DNA of 64,000 nucleotides from Sporocytophaga sp. (GCA_024707265.1 JANQAB010000002.1:268188-332187); one strand, 5' to 3'; positions 53,892-63,712 are shown, counted from the first letter of the stretch. Translations and numbers: made by a program. Notes: generated by a model not told the origin, from the sequence alone.

Positions 53892-55218
53892 AAATGTTAG
53901 TGGCAAGATCTGCACCTTTTCCATACTCAGGGAAAATAAAGCCAGTAAGGTTATCCGAACTAAATCCCCACTTAAAGCTTTGACCTATTTTAAAGCTGAA
54001 AAAAGCACCAATCGCTCTTCTATTATAGCCTCCGGCGGAAAGTAAAACACCTCCATTAAAAACTCTATGAAAGTCATGGTTGTAACCTATACTAAAAAAG
54101 GATTTTGTTGTAGAGCCGGGAAGATTCTGGAATCCCTGAATATAAGTAAAGAAGATGGTGTTTGAGTTATAAGTCTGATCATCTTTTTTGGAAGTCCTTG
54201 GGGTTTTGATTTTTCCTTCAATCACAAGCCTGGTACTTAGTGGTGTTTTATAAGATCCACCTTTGGTTTTTATCGGATCAAAAATCTGGGCAAGTGTATC
54301 AGTGCTGTATTTCTGGCTTCCGAAAAACCTGCTAATGATTAATCCTTCATATTTTACCTGCCCTGAACGCTCATTGGTTGTAACGTCTTTATCATATTTT
54401 ACAGCTCCGATGTCTAATATGCTGGTTGTAAATTGAAGATACTTATTGACAAAAACAGTTACACCTGCATCTGCTCCATAGCCTTTCCCATTAGAGTTCC
54501 AGAGGTTTATGTTGTCGATACCAGAGGTTTGTACTTTATAGTTAAAGTCAAAATCTATAAAGCGTCCTTCAGGATCTGTATACATTGACCCATTTGCAGG
54601 ACGCATATATATGGAGCCAATGCCAGCCAGATATTTTAACCGTACTCCAGCTCTTATGCCAAATCCATCTTCTTTTCCAAAAACTGGAATAGCAGCACCT
54701 AGGGCATATTCTCTTAGGTAGTTTACATTTAAACTTGCAGGACCGAGGTCTACACGTTGGCCGGCAAATTGCTTGTTCCCCTTTAAAGCAAGCTTCAGAA
54801 AATTTTCACCAAATAAAAAACTCGTTCCGGATCTTTCATTTACGCCCAGAGAAAAGGCTAACTTTTTTTCAGATTTAGTCTTAAATTGGACAGCCACTCC
54901 CAGTAACTGAAAATCAAGCCCTGCACCAAAAAGGTTTTCCTTATTCAGTTTCGATAAAACTTTATTAACGTCCTGATTTTGTATTAATCCTTTTTGGTAA
55001 ATTTCTGTCGCAGTCTTATAGTCAAAAGTGGTATTGCCCATCCATACATAACTATTGATGCCAATCTGGGCATGCTTATTTCCAAGGTCCAGTTCGGATG
55101 GAGAATATTTGGAAGCATTCAGGTCATTGTAGTTGCAATACCTCGTGCCCATATTATTTTGAGCTGAAGCAAATATTCCTGTTGAAAAAATGAACAGTGC
55201 TGTTAAAATAGTTCTCAT
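53878..55218 (-). CDS. DUF5723 family outer-membrane protein
   Basis: 446 residues. Signal peptide ending FASAQ, then a long series of barrel strands: INSYVWMGNTTFDYKT, LGVNERSGTSFLFGENFLKL, YALGAAIPVFGKEDGFGIRA and QFTTSILDIGAVKYDKD, with a final AFFSFKIGQSFKWGFSSDNL. The pattern matches DUF5723 (PF18990), a porin-like family of unknown role near PorV/TonB-type proteins. It is translated five bases after the lipoprotein gene upstream (56261), so the two form an operon and may form an outer-membrane complex. ATG start. Confidence 0.8.
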   Translation of the reverse strand: MRTILTALFIFSTGIFASAQNNMGTRYCNYNDLNASKYSPSELDLGNKHAQIGINSYVWMGNTTFDYKTATEIYQKGLIQNQDVNKVLSKLNKENLFGAGLDFQLLGVAVQFKTKSEKKLAFSLGVNERSGTSFLFGENFLKLALKGNKQFAGQRVDLGPASLNVNYLREYALGAAIPVFGKEDGFGIRAGVRLKYLAGIGSIYMRPANGSMYTDPEGRFIDFDFNYKVQTSGIDNINLWNSNGKGYGADAGVTVFVNKYLQFTTSILDIGAVKYDKDVTTNERSGQVKYEGLIISRFFGSQKYSTDTLAQIFDPIKTKGGSYKTPLSTRLVIEGKIKTPRTSKKDDQTYNSNTIFFTYIQGFQNLPGSTTKSFFSIGYNHDFHRVFNGGVLLSAGGYNRRAIGAFFSFKIGQSFKWGFSSDNLTGFIFPEYGKGADLATNISVAF

Positions 55219-55223
55219 GAATA

Positions 55224-56261
55224 TTATTTTTTTATTGCAACATCTAAATCCCCGGTGAGCTGAAATTTCAAAAGATTATCCTTGTTGATGGTTACATCAG
55301 GAGGGTTGGCAGCATTGAATTTGATTCGAAGGAATTCTGCGTTGATTATTTTATTGGCTTTAGTTTCGTTGAGTTCAGTCGTTATTTTGGTTTCTCTCGG
55401 CGTTACAGTTACACCATTTGCAATCACAGGTTCCTGAATAGTTGGATCGGTGTTGAACAGGGAATCCAGGACTGTGTAGGAGCCATCAAGGAAGTATAAC
55501 TGAAGACTGAATTTTAACGGCATGCCATTGTTGGCAAAAGTATACAACTTTCCGGAAAGGGATTTAGCATTGATGTCTGTTCCCTTAAGGTTTAAATCTA
55601 CAGTTTCTTCTACATTGAAAGTATTGCCCTGCGACAGTGTAATCGATTTAAATTTCAGTTTATCTATATAAACTTCTATTTTAAATTCTTTGGAAGGGTC
55701 CAGTAAGTCGTCTGTGTCTGTCCTTTTTTTGGTTGCAAAGTTTATAATTTGCAAATCCATCTCGGGCAGTAAAGTTTTATTGTTGAGATTGAGAGGGGGC
55801 ATTTTGTAAACACCTCCATTGCCAGGAAGGCCCAAAGGCAGTGTGTCATTGACAAGAGGGGCTCCAAGAGGGTCTCCACTCTGACTTATTTTAACAATAA
55901 CCCCTTGTTTTACATCAAAGGGAAGGTTGTTGGTTAGGACAAAATATATCTCTCCTGATTCTACCTCGGCAGATTTAAAAGTTTCTGTCAAATCAAGGTG
56001 GTTAATGGGAAGGCTTAGAGGGCCGATTTCAGGAACGTTTTTTATTGGCATTTCCTGAGTGATACCAAAGTCTTTTTCCAGACTGAAAGCATTTACATAA
56101 GCAAAACTGTCTATGTCCGGAACTTCATTTATACTGAGATCCTCTTTAACCAGTGGTCCCAAAATCTGGGCATTCCAATCCGGTTCCAGTTCATGATCTT
56201 GTTTTAAGTTGCACGAAAAGAGAAATAAAAGAATAATAAACAAAAAGCGTCCTGATTTCAT
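55224..56261 (-). CDS. Probable lipoprotein, unknown family
   Basis: 345 residues from ATG 56261 (MKSGRFLFIILLFLFSC). The lipobox LFSC gives a lipidated Cys at about residue 17, then NLKQDHELEPDWNAQILGPL. The body is beta-rich, with strands such as LSLPINHLDLTETF and PFDVKQGVIVKISQSGDPLG. An in-frame earlier codon at 56306 is less likely because it would put the signal peptide out of place. Similar proteins occur upstream of DUF5723 genes in Bacteroidota, as here (five-base gap). No known domain is recognised. Confidence 0.7.
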   Translation of the reverse strand: MKSGRFLFIILLFLFSCNLKQDHELEPDWNAQILGPLVKEDLSINEVPDIDSFAYVNAFSLEKDFGITQEMPIKNVPEIGPLSLPINHLDLTETFKSAEVESGEIYFVLTNNLPFDVKQGVIVKISQSGDPLGAPLVNDTLPLGLPGNGGVYKMPPLNLNNKTLLPEMDLQIINFATKKRTDTDDLLDPSKEFKIEVYIDKLKFKSITLSQGNTFNVEETVDLNLKGTDINAKSLSGKLYTFANNGMPLKFSLQLYFLDGSYTVLDSLFNTDPTIQEPVIANGVTVTPRETKITTELNETKANKIINAEFLRIKFNAANPPDVTINKDNLLKFQLTGDLDVAIKK

Positions 56262-56419
56262 TGAGTTTAAAAAAGTCACATACTGGTTAAAGATAGTCAA
56301 TTTCATTGAATGATAAAATTTGTCCGATTTAGTTCATTAACGTTGAAAAACTTTAACGGTTGGCAAAGTTTTATTAATATAGCAGTGTATTAATAGTTAG
56401 GGTGTTTAATTTATAAAAA

Positions 56420-57010
56420 ATGAATTATAGAAGTTTTGCAGGGATAATATTGGTAATCCTTGTTTGTTTTTTTTCCTGCTCAGAAGATAAACCTCAGACA
56501 GAGGAAGAAGAAGTAGAACAAACGGAAGATACAGATACCATTGTATCTGGTATAGATACGCTGAGAACAGAAATGATAAAAATCCTGAAGGCAGACAGCG
56601 GGGTCTTTAGGGGAGTATCTTTTGGAATGACCAAAGAGGAGGTCAGTGCTTTAGAATCCGATACCAAAAGAGATTCAACGGAGAAGGCTTATCTTGATTA
56701 TCTTTTTGAGGTTAATGAACTTGAAGAGGCAGAAGTCTCCTATTTTTATGGCAAAGATTTGAAGGTTAATAAGATTCAGCTAAATGTATATCCGGAAGAC
56801 CAGCAGTCACAGATTCAATACTTTAACGAATTAAAAGCTTTTTTAACTGAAAGAAATGGTGAACCTCAGACTGTTACCGATAAAAATGCGATATGGCAGA
56901 CACCGGAAGTTTTAATAAGTATGAAAAAACTGGGAAATGAAAAAGTGCACGACATTCAGGTAGATTTTGTCCCTGCACCAATCTCAACTCCCACTGCAGC
57001 AATAAAATAA
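56420..57010 (+). CDS. Probable lipoprotein, unknown function
   Basis: 196 residues. Signal peptide and lipobox CFFSCSED (lipidated Cys at about residue 20), then a Glu-rich acidic stretch (TEEEEVEQTEDTDT). The folded part FRGVSFGMTKEEVSALESDT is the pattern of small SmpA/BamE-like or similar periplasmic domains, in which FGMTxxEVxxL is frequent; this is suggestive only. ATG start. Ends at its own terminator, 57032-57055. Divergent from the DUF5723 operon and upstream of dnaK. Confidence 0.72.
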   Translation: MNYRSFAGIILVILVCFFSCSEDKPQTEEEEVEQTEDTDTIVSGIDTLRTEMIKILKADSGVFRGVSFGMTKEEVSALESDTKRDSTEKAYLDYLFEVNELEEAEVSYFYGKDLKVNKIQLNVYPEDQQSQIQYFNELKAFLTERNGEPQTVTDKNAIWQTPEVLISMKKLGNEKVHDIQVDFVPAPISTPTAAIK

Positions 57011-57031
57011 TCGATTGATAAGCTTTTTGTC

Positions 57032-57055
57032 AGGCAAAGGACTCTTTCTTTGCCT
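57032..57055 (+). terminator. Terminator of the 56420 lipoprotein gene
   Basis: 8-bp stem AGGCAAAG / CTTTGCCT with an 8-base loop, followed by TTTTTTC. It isolates dnaK transcription from the upstream gene. Confidence 0.88.
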
Positions 57056-57128
57056 TTTTTTCATCTTTTTCTACCCTTGTTTTTGAGTTGTATGTCAGAA
57101 TGGCATAACTGTCAGTTCGGAATTCCTA

Positions 57129-57145
57129 TTGGCATAACCATTGTT
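57129..57145 (+). promoter_or_regulatory. Candidate sigma-54 (-24/-12) promoter upstream of dnaK
   Basis: TTGGCATAACCATTGTT resembles TTGGCACNNNNNTTGCT, with correct spacing between GG and the -12 G; two consensus positions differ (C to T each). Upstream, TGTCAG occurs twice (57094-57099 and 57110-57115) flanking a second TGGCATAAC. dnaK starts about 50 bases downstream. Not verified. Confidence 0.4.
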
Positions 57146-57194
57146 ATAGGTAGAAGCAACAGAGAAAATTAACAACCTTTTAAAATATTTATTT

Positions 57195-59105
57195 ATGGGA
57201 AAAATTATTGGTATAGACTTAGGTACAACGAACTCCTGCGTGTCTGTTATGGAGGGAAATGAACCGGTTGTAATTGCCAACAGCGAAGGTAGGAGAACAA
57301 CTCCATCTATAGTTGCTTTCCTTGACAATGGGGAAAGAAAAGTCGGAGATCCTGCAAAGCGTCAGGCGATTATCAATCCGAGGAATACCATTACGTCTAT
57401 CAAAAGATTCATGGGAGTGAAATATTCTGAAGTAACTAAAGAAGCTTCAAATGTTACTTATACTGTGGAAAAAGGACCTAATGATACTCCAAGAGTAAAA
57501 ATAGGAGACAGACATTATACTCCACAGGAAATTTCAGCGATGATTCTTCAGAAAATGAAAGCTACTGCAGAAGATTATCTGGGTCATGAAGTTAAAGAAG
57601 CCGTAATTACTGTACCAGCATACTTTAACGATGCAGAAAGACAGGCTACTAAAGAAGCGGGTCAGATTGCTGGTCTTGAGGTAAAACGTATCATCAACGA
57701 GCCAACAGCGGCAGCACTTGCATATGGTCTTGATAAGAAACATCAGGATATGGTTATCGCTGTATTTGACCTTGGTGGTGGTACTTTCGATATATCAATT
57801 CTTGAATTAGGTGATGGTGTATTTGAAGTAAAATCTACTAACGGTGATACACACCTTGGTGGTGATGACTTTGACCAGGTGATCATCGACTGGCTGGCAG
57901 AAGAATTTAAAAAAGATGAAGGTCTGGATCTTAGAAAAGACCCAATGGCTCTTCAAAGATTGAAAGAAGCAGCGGAGAAAGCTAAAGTTGAACTTTCCAG
58001 CTCTACTGCTACAGAGATCAACCTGCCTTACATTATGCCAGTTGACGGGGTTCCTAAACACCTTGTAAGACAATTAACAAGAGCAAAATTTGAGCAGCTT
58101 GCGGATTCTCTTATCAAGAGAACTCTTGAGCCTTGCAAAAAAGCGCTTAAAGATGCTGGTCTTTCAATAGATAAAATCAATGAAGTAATCCTTGTAGGTG
58201 GTTCTACCAGAATTCCTAGAATTCAGGAAGAAGTTGAGAAATTCTTCGGAAAGAAACCTTCTAAAGGAGTTAACCCGGATGAGGTAGTTGCAGTAGGTGC
58301 AGCGATCCAGGGTGGTGTATTGACTGGTGAAGTAAAAGACGTACTTCTTCTAGACGTTACTCCTCTTTCTCTTGGTATCGAAACAATGGGAGGTGTGTTC
58401 ACTAAACTGATCGAGTCTAACACTACTATTCCATCAAAAAAATCAGAAGTGTTCTCTACGGCTTCAGACAGCCAGCCATCTGTAGAAATTCACGTATTGC
58501 AAGGTGAAAGACAAATGGCTAAAGATAACAGAACTATCGGGCGTTTCCACCTTGACGGAATACCACCTGCACCAAGAGGAGTTCCTCAAATTGAAGTAAC
58601 ATTCGATATAGATGCAAACGGTATTCTTCACGTATCTGCTAAAGACAGAGGTACAGGAAAAGAGCAGAAGATAAGAATCGAGGCTTCTTCTGGCTTAACT
58701 GATGCTGAGATCGAGAAGATGAAAGCTGAAGCTAAAGCAAACGAAGAGGCAGATAAGAGGGAGAAAGAAAGTGCTGAGAAAATCAACGCTGCTGACTCAT
58801 TGATCTTCCAGACTGAAAAGCAATTGAAAGAATACGGAGATAAACTTTCTGCAGGAAATAAATCTGCTATTGAAAGTGCCCTTGCGGAGCTTAAAACAGC
58901 TCACGGTTCAAGAAATGTGGAGGCTATAGATACTGCTCTTGCATCCTTGAATAAAGCATGGGAAGCTGCTTCTCAGGAGATGTACAGTGCAACTCAGGGA
59001 GCTGGTCCTGAAGCTGGTGGCGGTGCTGCCGGACAAGGCCCGACTGATACAGGAGGAGTTACTGATGTCGACTATGAAGAAGTTGACTCCAACAAGAATA
59101 AGTAA
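57195..59105 (+). CDS. dnaK: Chaperone protein DnaK (Hsp70)
   Basis: 636 residues, normal length. N-terminal ATPase begins [20 protein letters not shown], with conserved [35 protein letters not shown] and [14 protein letters not shown]. Substrate-binding domain from about 390 ([15 protein letters not shown]) and a helical lid, ending in the Gly-rich tail [18 protein letters not shown] and DVDYEEV. It folds and rescues proteins with DnaJ/GrpE, which are not in the window, and with ClpB, which is. ATG start; ends at the terminator at 59143-59172. Confidence 0.98.
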   Translation: MGKIIGIDLGTTNSCVSVMEGNEPVVIANSEGRRTTPSIVAFLDNGERKVGDPAKRQAIINPRNTITSIKRFMGVKYSEVTKEASNVTYTVEKGPNDTPRVKIGDRHYTPQEISAMILQKMKATAEDYLGHEVKEAVITVPAYFNDAERQATKEAGQIAGLEVKRIINEPTAAALAYGLDKKHQDMVIAVFDLGGGTFDISILELGDGVFEVKSTNGDTHLGGDDFDQVIIDWLAEEFKKDEGLDLRKDPMALQRLKEAAEKAKVELSSSTATEINLPYIMPVDGVPKHLVRQLTRAKFEQLADSLIKRTLEPCKKALKDAGLSIDKINEVILVGGSTRIPRIQEEVEKFFGKKPSKGVNPDEVVAVGAAIQGGVLTGEVKDVLLLDVTPLSLGIETMGGVFTKLIESNTTIPSKKSEVFSTASDSQPSVEIHVLQGERQMAKDNRTIGRFHLDGIPPAPRGVPQIEVTFDIDANGILHVSAKDRGTGKEQKIRIEASSGLTDAEIEKMKAEAKANEEADKREKESAEKINAADSLIFQTEKQLKEYGDKLSAGNKSAIESALAELKTAHGSRNVEAIDTALASLNKAWEAASQEMYSATQGAGPEAGGGAAGQGPTDTGGVTDVDYEEVDSNKNK

Positions 59106-59142
59106 TAGGTAGTAAGTGATAGATTCTTAAGTTTAACAATGA

Positions 59143-59172
59143 AGCCCTGGAGTTTTACTTCGGGGCTTTTTT
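59143..59172 (+). terminator. Terminator of dnaK
   Basis: AGCCCTGGAG and CTTCGGGGCT form a 10-bp stem with two mismatched positions, followed by T8. It overlaps the first codons of an open frame from 59139, which is why the downstream gene start is set at 59202. Confidence 0.8.
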
Positions 59173-59201
59173 TTATAATTTTATTTTATATATTAAGCTT
59201 G

Positions 59202-59954
59202 ATGACCGGCACTCTGAATATAAGTACATATTGTATAAAAGTTTTAATAACAGTTTTAATAACAGTATTAATTACTGCATGCACCGGCTCAGGTATGATG
59301 GATGAAGTAGGAGAAGAGCGTGATTTGGGGCAGGAGACAGAGTTAAAGGAGCTTATTGAAATAAGCTTTGATTCTATGCAGATTTCGAAGACTTCCAAAA
59401 TGCTTGATGAAAAGCTTTATTGGCAGCTCATTGCAAGATCAATAAAGGCTTCTACGAGTCTGGAGGATCAGGAAAAATGGCTCATATCTGAACTTAGAAA
59501 ACAACCTACTGAAAAGATCATTGGATTTAAATTAAGAACGCACAAGTTACTTATTGATTCTTACAATTCAGATTTGTGGTGTGCAGGCTATATAATGAAT
59601 GGAGGTTGTTCTGATGATTGTTTTGAATATTTCAGATGTTGGATCATTTCGAGAGGAAGGGAAATATTCAATAACTCTAAAACAAATCCTGATTACCTGA
59701 TCAATGAAGTCAATGCGGGAGATGTGATTTCGGGAATTAAGGTATATGAATTTGAAGGTCTGTTGAATGTGGCGGGTACAGCATTTAGTCAAAAGACGGG
59801 AAAGGATATATATGATTATATAGACTATGCTGGTTTAGACGCTTCTGAGGACGTTTATGGTCAGTTGAAGATTAGATGGAGTGAAGAGGACCCTGAAAGC
59901 ATGAGAAAATTATGTCCGGTCCTTTATGAGAAATTTTTTAAATCAACTCCTTAA
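59202..59954 (+). CDS. DUF4240 domain lipoprotein
   Basis: 250 residues from ATG 59202. Signal peptide built from VLITVLITVLIT with lipobox LITACTGS (lipidated Cys at about residue 27), then a short linker and a DUF4240 domain: LYWQLIARSIKAS, LWCAGYIMNGGCSDDCFEYF, RCWIISRGREIF and GDVISGIKVYEFEG. An open frame exists from ATG 59139, but its first codons are the dnaK terminator stem, so that start is rejected. DUF4240 proteins are usually cytoplasmic and of unknown function, often in polymorphic-toxin-like contexts; an exported lipidated version is unusual. Function unknown. Confidence 0.75.
   Translation: MTGTLNISTYCIKVLITVLITVLITACTGSGMMDEVGEERDLGQETELKELIEISFDSMQISKTSKMLDEKLYWQLIARSIKASTSLEDQEKWLISELRKQPTEKIIGFKLRTHKLLIDSYNSDLWCAGYIMNGGCSDDCFEYFRCWIISRGREIFNNSKTNPDYLINEVNAGDVISGIKVYEFEGLLNVAGTAFSQKTGKDIYDYIDYAGLDASEDVYGQLKIRWSEEDPESMRKLCPVLYEKFFKSTP
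59241..59276 (+). repeat. Three 12-bp tandem repeats inside the lipoprotein signal peptide
   Basis: GTTTTAATAACA occurs twice exactly, followed by a third variant GTATTAATTACT. They encode VLITVLITVLIT, the hydrophobic core of the signal peptide. Confidence 0.8.
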
Positions 59955-60097
59955 TTTCAGTATCAAAGTTATTTGCTGACCATATTATTCAAATAAGTTC
60001 TTAGGTTCTTTCACGGCTATAGAATGATTTTTTTTGTGAAATAGTATGGTATTTTATTTAAGATTTAGCTATAGCTCAATAGAAAATAAAGTTCCTT

Positions 60098-61087
60098 TCA
60101 GATTTCACTTATTACTTTCTGAATCATCGGATTTGATTTGCCATAACTCACGATTCTTATATCAAATGGTGTATTGCTAAACTTTTTCAATGCTTTGGTT
60201 AGTGATTCTAATATCCAATCAGGTTCATTTCCGAAAGCTCCACCTCCTACCAAAGTGAGGAATACTTTATTGCAATCTGTCTTGTCCAGGTTTATCAAGG
60301 AAGCATACAAAGTTGCTTCATACGTGGCTTCCAGAATAATTCTTGCAAACCTTTCCCAATAATAAGATTCGATGTAAGAATATGCCACCGGAAGCGCTGA
60401 ACAATAAGCTTGAGATACAATTTGCTTTTGCTCACTGAGTGTGACTTCCGTATTCCACTGTATACCTATTTTGAGTTTTTCCTTTAAATTTTCTCTTTCA
60501 GAGTTGTTCATTAAACCTATCTGCCGGTTGATATGCAAAAGACCATTTTGATTGAATAAAGCATATCCATTATTCATTTTCCAAATCTCCAATTCTTCAT
60601 TATTGAAGGCTTCAGCAATCAGGTCTAAACAATCAATCTGTGAGTTTGCGGATTGACCCGTTTGTCCATTGATGGGTACAAAATAATTTCTATATATGGT
60701 TCCGGCACCACAGGCAATTGCGCATGCAGGACCTTGTGTGTGATCTTTTGCGTATATATCAATGCCTCTTTCTGGTGTAATATGAGGACCAATCATCTCG
60801 AGTAAATTAAATTGAGAAGCAGCCTGGAATAAAGCATTTCTGTTGTTGCTGTCACAATGAAGTTGTTGCACGTTGGCAACCATTTCAGATATGGAGATTT
60901 TGTCTTTAAATATTTCTCTTGGAGGAGCTTCTTCTTTCAAACTTTTGAGAGTAGGTATTTGTAATGAACCATATTGATATGATTTACCATTGACTTGAGA
61001 GTAAAGTGTGTTCCCTTCAATGATAATATTCTCTTTAACATGCTCCGGAGATATTTTATCGAAACCGGTAAGTTTTTTAAACCACAT
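60098..61087 (-). CDS. Macrodomain-like protein (ADP-ribose-binding fold), uncharacterised
   Basis: 329 residues from ATG 61087 (MWFKKLTGFDKISPEHVKEN). The N-terminal part (about 1-110) has a strand-rich segment with LEMIGPHITPERGIDIYAKD. The centre reads QGPACAIACGAGTIYRNYFV (conserved small-residue loop) and the end TLVGGGAFGNEPDWILESLT, resembling the GGGAFGN phosphate loop of macrodomain-like proteins. I recall similar proteins in scattered bacteria and eukaryotes but cannot name a family with certainty. No signal peptide, so cytoplasmic. An in-frame TTG at 61108 could add seven residues. It could hydrolyse or bind ADP-ribose; this is inference. The neighbouring DUF4240 gene is on the opposite strand. 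Confidence 0.6.
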   Translation of the reverse strand: MWFKKLTGFDKISPEHVKENIIIEGNTLYSQVNGKSYQYGSLQIPTLKSLKEEAPPREIFKDKISISEMVANVQQLHCDSNNRNALFQAASQFNLLEMIGPHITPERGIDIYAKDHTQGPACAIACGAGTIYRNYFVPINGQTGQSANSQIDCLDLIAEAFNNEELEIWKMNNGYALFNQNGLLHINRQIGLMNNSERENLKEKLKIGIQWNTEVTLSEQKQIVSQAYCSALPVAYSYIESYYWERFARIILEATYEATLYASLINLDKTDCNKVFLTLVGGGAFGNEPDWILESLTKALKKFSNTPFDIRIVSYGKSNPMIQKVISEI

Positions 61088-61108
61088 ATAGTTTGTTGGA
61101 TATTTCAA

Positions 61109-61492
61109 AAAAATTGAAGTATAATTTATGGCAATTTATATGTAAAAGAAGAGATGTTAATATTTTTCTTTTTTTATTTACAATAGCTCGATTCGTTGGT
61201 TCTCAGTTGTTTTTGGTTATAATTCTATAAGAGTAGTTTAATACGGATCTCAATTCAAAATAACCATTCATGCTAACAGATGCTTTTTTTGTTAACTTAA
61301 CTAAAGGGCTTTGATAGGTAATTTTTTTTGTCTTTTGCACAAGTAAAGTTCATAGTTTTTTGAACCTTAGATGTGTTTAATTACATTGGGTGGATGTGTA
61401 TGTAATATTGAGCCAAACCTACGGAGATGTCTTATTTTGATCCCCCTTGGTGATTTCGTATCTTGCATTACGTATTAAAATTTTAGTTGATT
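61109..61492. other. Intergenic region upstream of the FG-GAP gene
   Basis: About 380 bases without a gene, AT-rich, with no exact TAnnTTTG; TATCTTG at about 61458 is one base short of the consensus. No hairpin or RNA gene recognised. Confidence 0.4.
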
Positions 61493-63712
61493 ATGTTTTT
61501 AAAACATGTAAAAGCTTTAGGGGGAGTACTTTCCTGCTTATTTATTTCAGGTACTATCTATGCTCAAAATTATCCAGCAGTATTGGATGTCAGTAGTTTA
61601 AATGGTGTAAACGGATTTGCCGTACCTGCACTTAAAACCGGAGATAGAATAGGATCAGATTTAGATTTTATTGGAGACCTTAATGGAGACGGATTCGATG
61701 ATATAGCAATTGGTTCTCAGGAGCAAAACAATACTGGGTTTAAATTAGGAGGTACTGCTTATATTATATTCGGTTCAGATCAACCATTTGCTTCTACTTT
61801 TGACCTTAGCTCGCTTGATGGTACCAATGGGTTTATTGTCAAGGGAATTGCTGAAGATGAGAGAAGAGGAGGGGTTGTAAAAGGATTAGGAGATGTTAAT
61901 AATGATGGAATTGATGACATTGTCATAGGGTCAGAGGGGAGCAAACACATTATCCTGTATGGTAAAAAAAGCAGTTATCCGGCATCAATCACTGTTAATG
62001 ATATCAATGGTACGAATGGGTTTATCATAGATCAAAGCGGTATCAATGAAATAACTGGTGCCGGTGATGTGAATGGCGACGGCATCAGTGATATCATTCT
62101 AGGGCAGGCACATTGGAGTGGGCAAACCTGGGTGATTTTTGGTAAAAATGGAAACTTCCCTGCTACTGTTACTTCAACTTATGTTGATGGGGTAAATGGT
62201 TTCAAAGTATCCTCAGCTAATAATACTTCCAGACCTTCTTATCACGTTGGCTCTGCAGGAGATATTAATAATGATGGCTATGATGATATAATTATAGGAA
62301 ATTGGTCACAGAGTATTACAACAAATGCGAAGCTGACTCATGTCGTATTTGGCAGACCTGCACCTTTTCCTGCATTGATTGATATCAATACATTAAATGG
62401 AACCAACGGGTTTGCTATTGAAAATTATGGCGGGTCATTTTTGAAGTGGGTTGGTAAAGTTGGAGATATCAATGGAGATGGTATTGATGATATCTACTCA
62501 GATAACAGTATTATAATGGGGTCTTCCAAGCCTTTTCCTGCCGTTGTAACAAAAGATAATACATTAGATGGGAAAAAAGGATTTCTAATTCCAAATGTTG
62601 GTTTATCGATGTCTTCTGCTGGTGATCTTAATTTTGACGGAGTAGATGATTTCATTGCAATTGCTTCAGGTCAGGAAGCCTATGTCATATTTGGTAGGAA
62701 AAACGGATTTGATGCAACGTTCAATGTTGCGGATTTAGACGGGGCAAAAGGATTTAAAATTAAAGATCTATCTATCTCCAATATTGGTCGACCAGTTGGT
62801 GGAAATCACGATTTTAATGGGGATGGTAAAGCTGATTTTGTAATAGGTAGCGAATATACTCAATCCAAAGGTGTTGTTTATGTGGTGTTTGGAGGAGACC
62901 ATATTGTATTGCCATTGGAAGATACTTATCCAAAGGTTTCAAAATTAGGTTATGAAAGCTTTGATTTTGAGGTGAAAGCTAAAGAAAAAGGAACCATATA
63001 TTATGCTATCTTTAAAGGAACGCCACAGGCTATAACGAAGCAAAGCGTTATTCGTTCAGGGCTGAATGCATTGCAGTTTGGTGCTATCTCTGTGGAGAAT
63101 GTAAATACAATTATCACTAAAACGATTACTGATCTTGCGATGGGAACTTCCTATACTGTTTATCTGTATCAGGAAGATGAAATAGGCAATATTGGAACAA
63201 TCTATAAACTGGAGAATATAAAAACCCTAACAGATACAGAAGGGCCGACATTCTTAGTATGTCCTTCTGATCAGATGGTAGGGGAAAGCGTATTGCCAAA
63301 CTTCCTGGATCTGGTTGAAGTAGCTGATAATCGTGATGAAAATCCAAGTGTGAGTCAAACACCTGCTGCTGGTAAAAATATGATAGATGGAATGATTATT
63401 ACCATTACAGCTGTCGATAACCTCAATAATTACTCTACATGTACTTTTAAAGTATACAGCTTGCCTACGTCCATAAATGACGCTACAAATGCAGGCATAA
63501 AAGTTTACCCAAATCCGGTCCAAAACATGATTTATCTTGATGGAGATGCTAACTATCATTATAAAATTGTGAATGTAGTAGGCTTGAATTGTATGGAAGG
63601 TGTCACAAATTCTACCATAAACGTAGAATCATTAAACGCAGGATTTTATACTATTCAGCTTTACACTCAAGATGGTCAGTTGCGCCATCAGCAAAAACTG
63701 GTAAAAGAATAA
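61493..63712 (+). CDS. T9SS-sorted protein with FG-GAP (integrin-alpha-like) repeats
   Basis: 739 residues. Signal peptide (starts MFLKHVKALGGVLSCLFISG), then about seven beta-propeller blades of FG-GAP type with Ca-binding loops such as GDLNGDGFDDIAIGS, GDVNNDGIDDIVIGS, GDVNGDGISDIILGQ and GDINGDGIDDIYSDN. A beta-sandwich domain (about 470-560) and an HYR-like segment (GPTFLVCPSDQMVGE) follow, then a C-terminal T9SS type A domain (IKVYPNPVQNMIYLDGD ... LNAGFYTIQLYTQDGQ) ending LVKE. Probably cell-surface or secreted and Ca-stabilised, role unknown. ATG 61493 is preferred to a TTG at 61487. Ends at the terminator at 63737. Confidence 0.88.
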   Translation: MFLKHVKALGGVLSCLFISGTIYAQNYPAVLDVSSLNGVNGFAVPALKTGDRIGSDLDFIGDLNGDGFDDIAIGSQEQNNTGFKLGGTAYIIFGSDQPFASTFDLSSLDGTNGFIVKGIAEDERRGGVVKGLGDVNNDGIDDIVIGSEGSKHIILYGKKSSYPASITVNDINGTNGFIIDQSGINEITGAGDVNGDGISDIILGQAHWSGQTWVIFGKNGNFPATVTSTYVDGVNGFKVSSANNTSRPSYHVGSAGDINNDGYDDIIIGNWSQSITTNAKLTHVVFGRPAPFPALIDINTLNGTNGFAIENYGGSFLKWVGKVGDINGDGIDDIYSDNSIIMGSSKPFPAVVTKDNTLDGKKGFLIPNVGLSMSSAGDLNFDGVDDFIAIASGQEAYVIFGRKNGFDATFNVADLDGAKGFKIKDLSISNIGRPVGGNHDFNGDGKADFVIGSEYTQSKGVVYVVFGGDHIVLPLEDTYPKVSKLGYESFDFEVKAKEKGTIYYAIFKGTPQAITKQSVIRSGLNALQFGAISVENVNTIITKTITDLAMGTSYTVYLYQEDEIGNIGTIYKLENIKTLTDTEGPTFLVCPSDQMVGESVLPNFLDLVEVADNRDENPSVSQTPAAGKNMIDGMIITITAVDNLNNYSTCTFKVYSLPTSINDATNAGIKVYPNPVQNMIYLDGDANYHYKIVNVVGLNCMEGVTNSTINVESLNAGFYTIQLYTQDGQLRHQQKLVKE

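Noticed and set aside
59139..59201. Upstream start of the DUF4240 gene at 59139
   Set aside because: Those codons form the dnaK terminator stem and T-run; the lipobox signal peptide begins at 59202.
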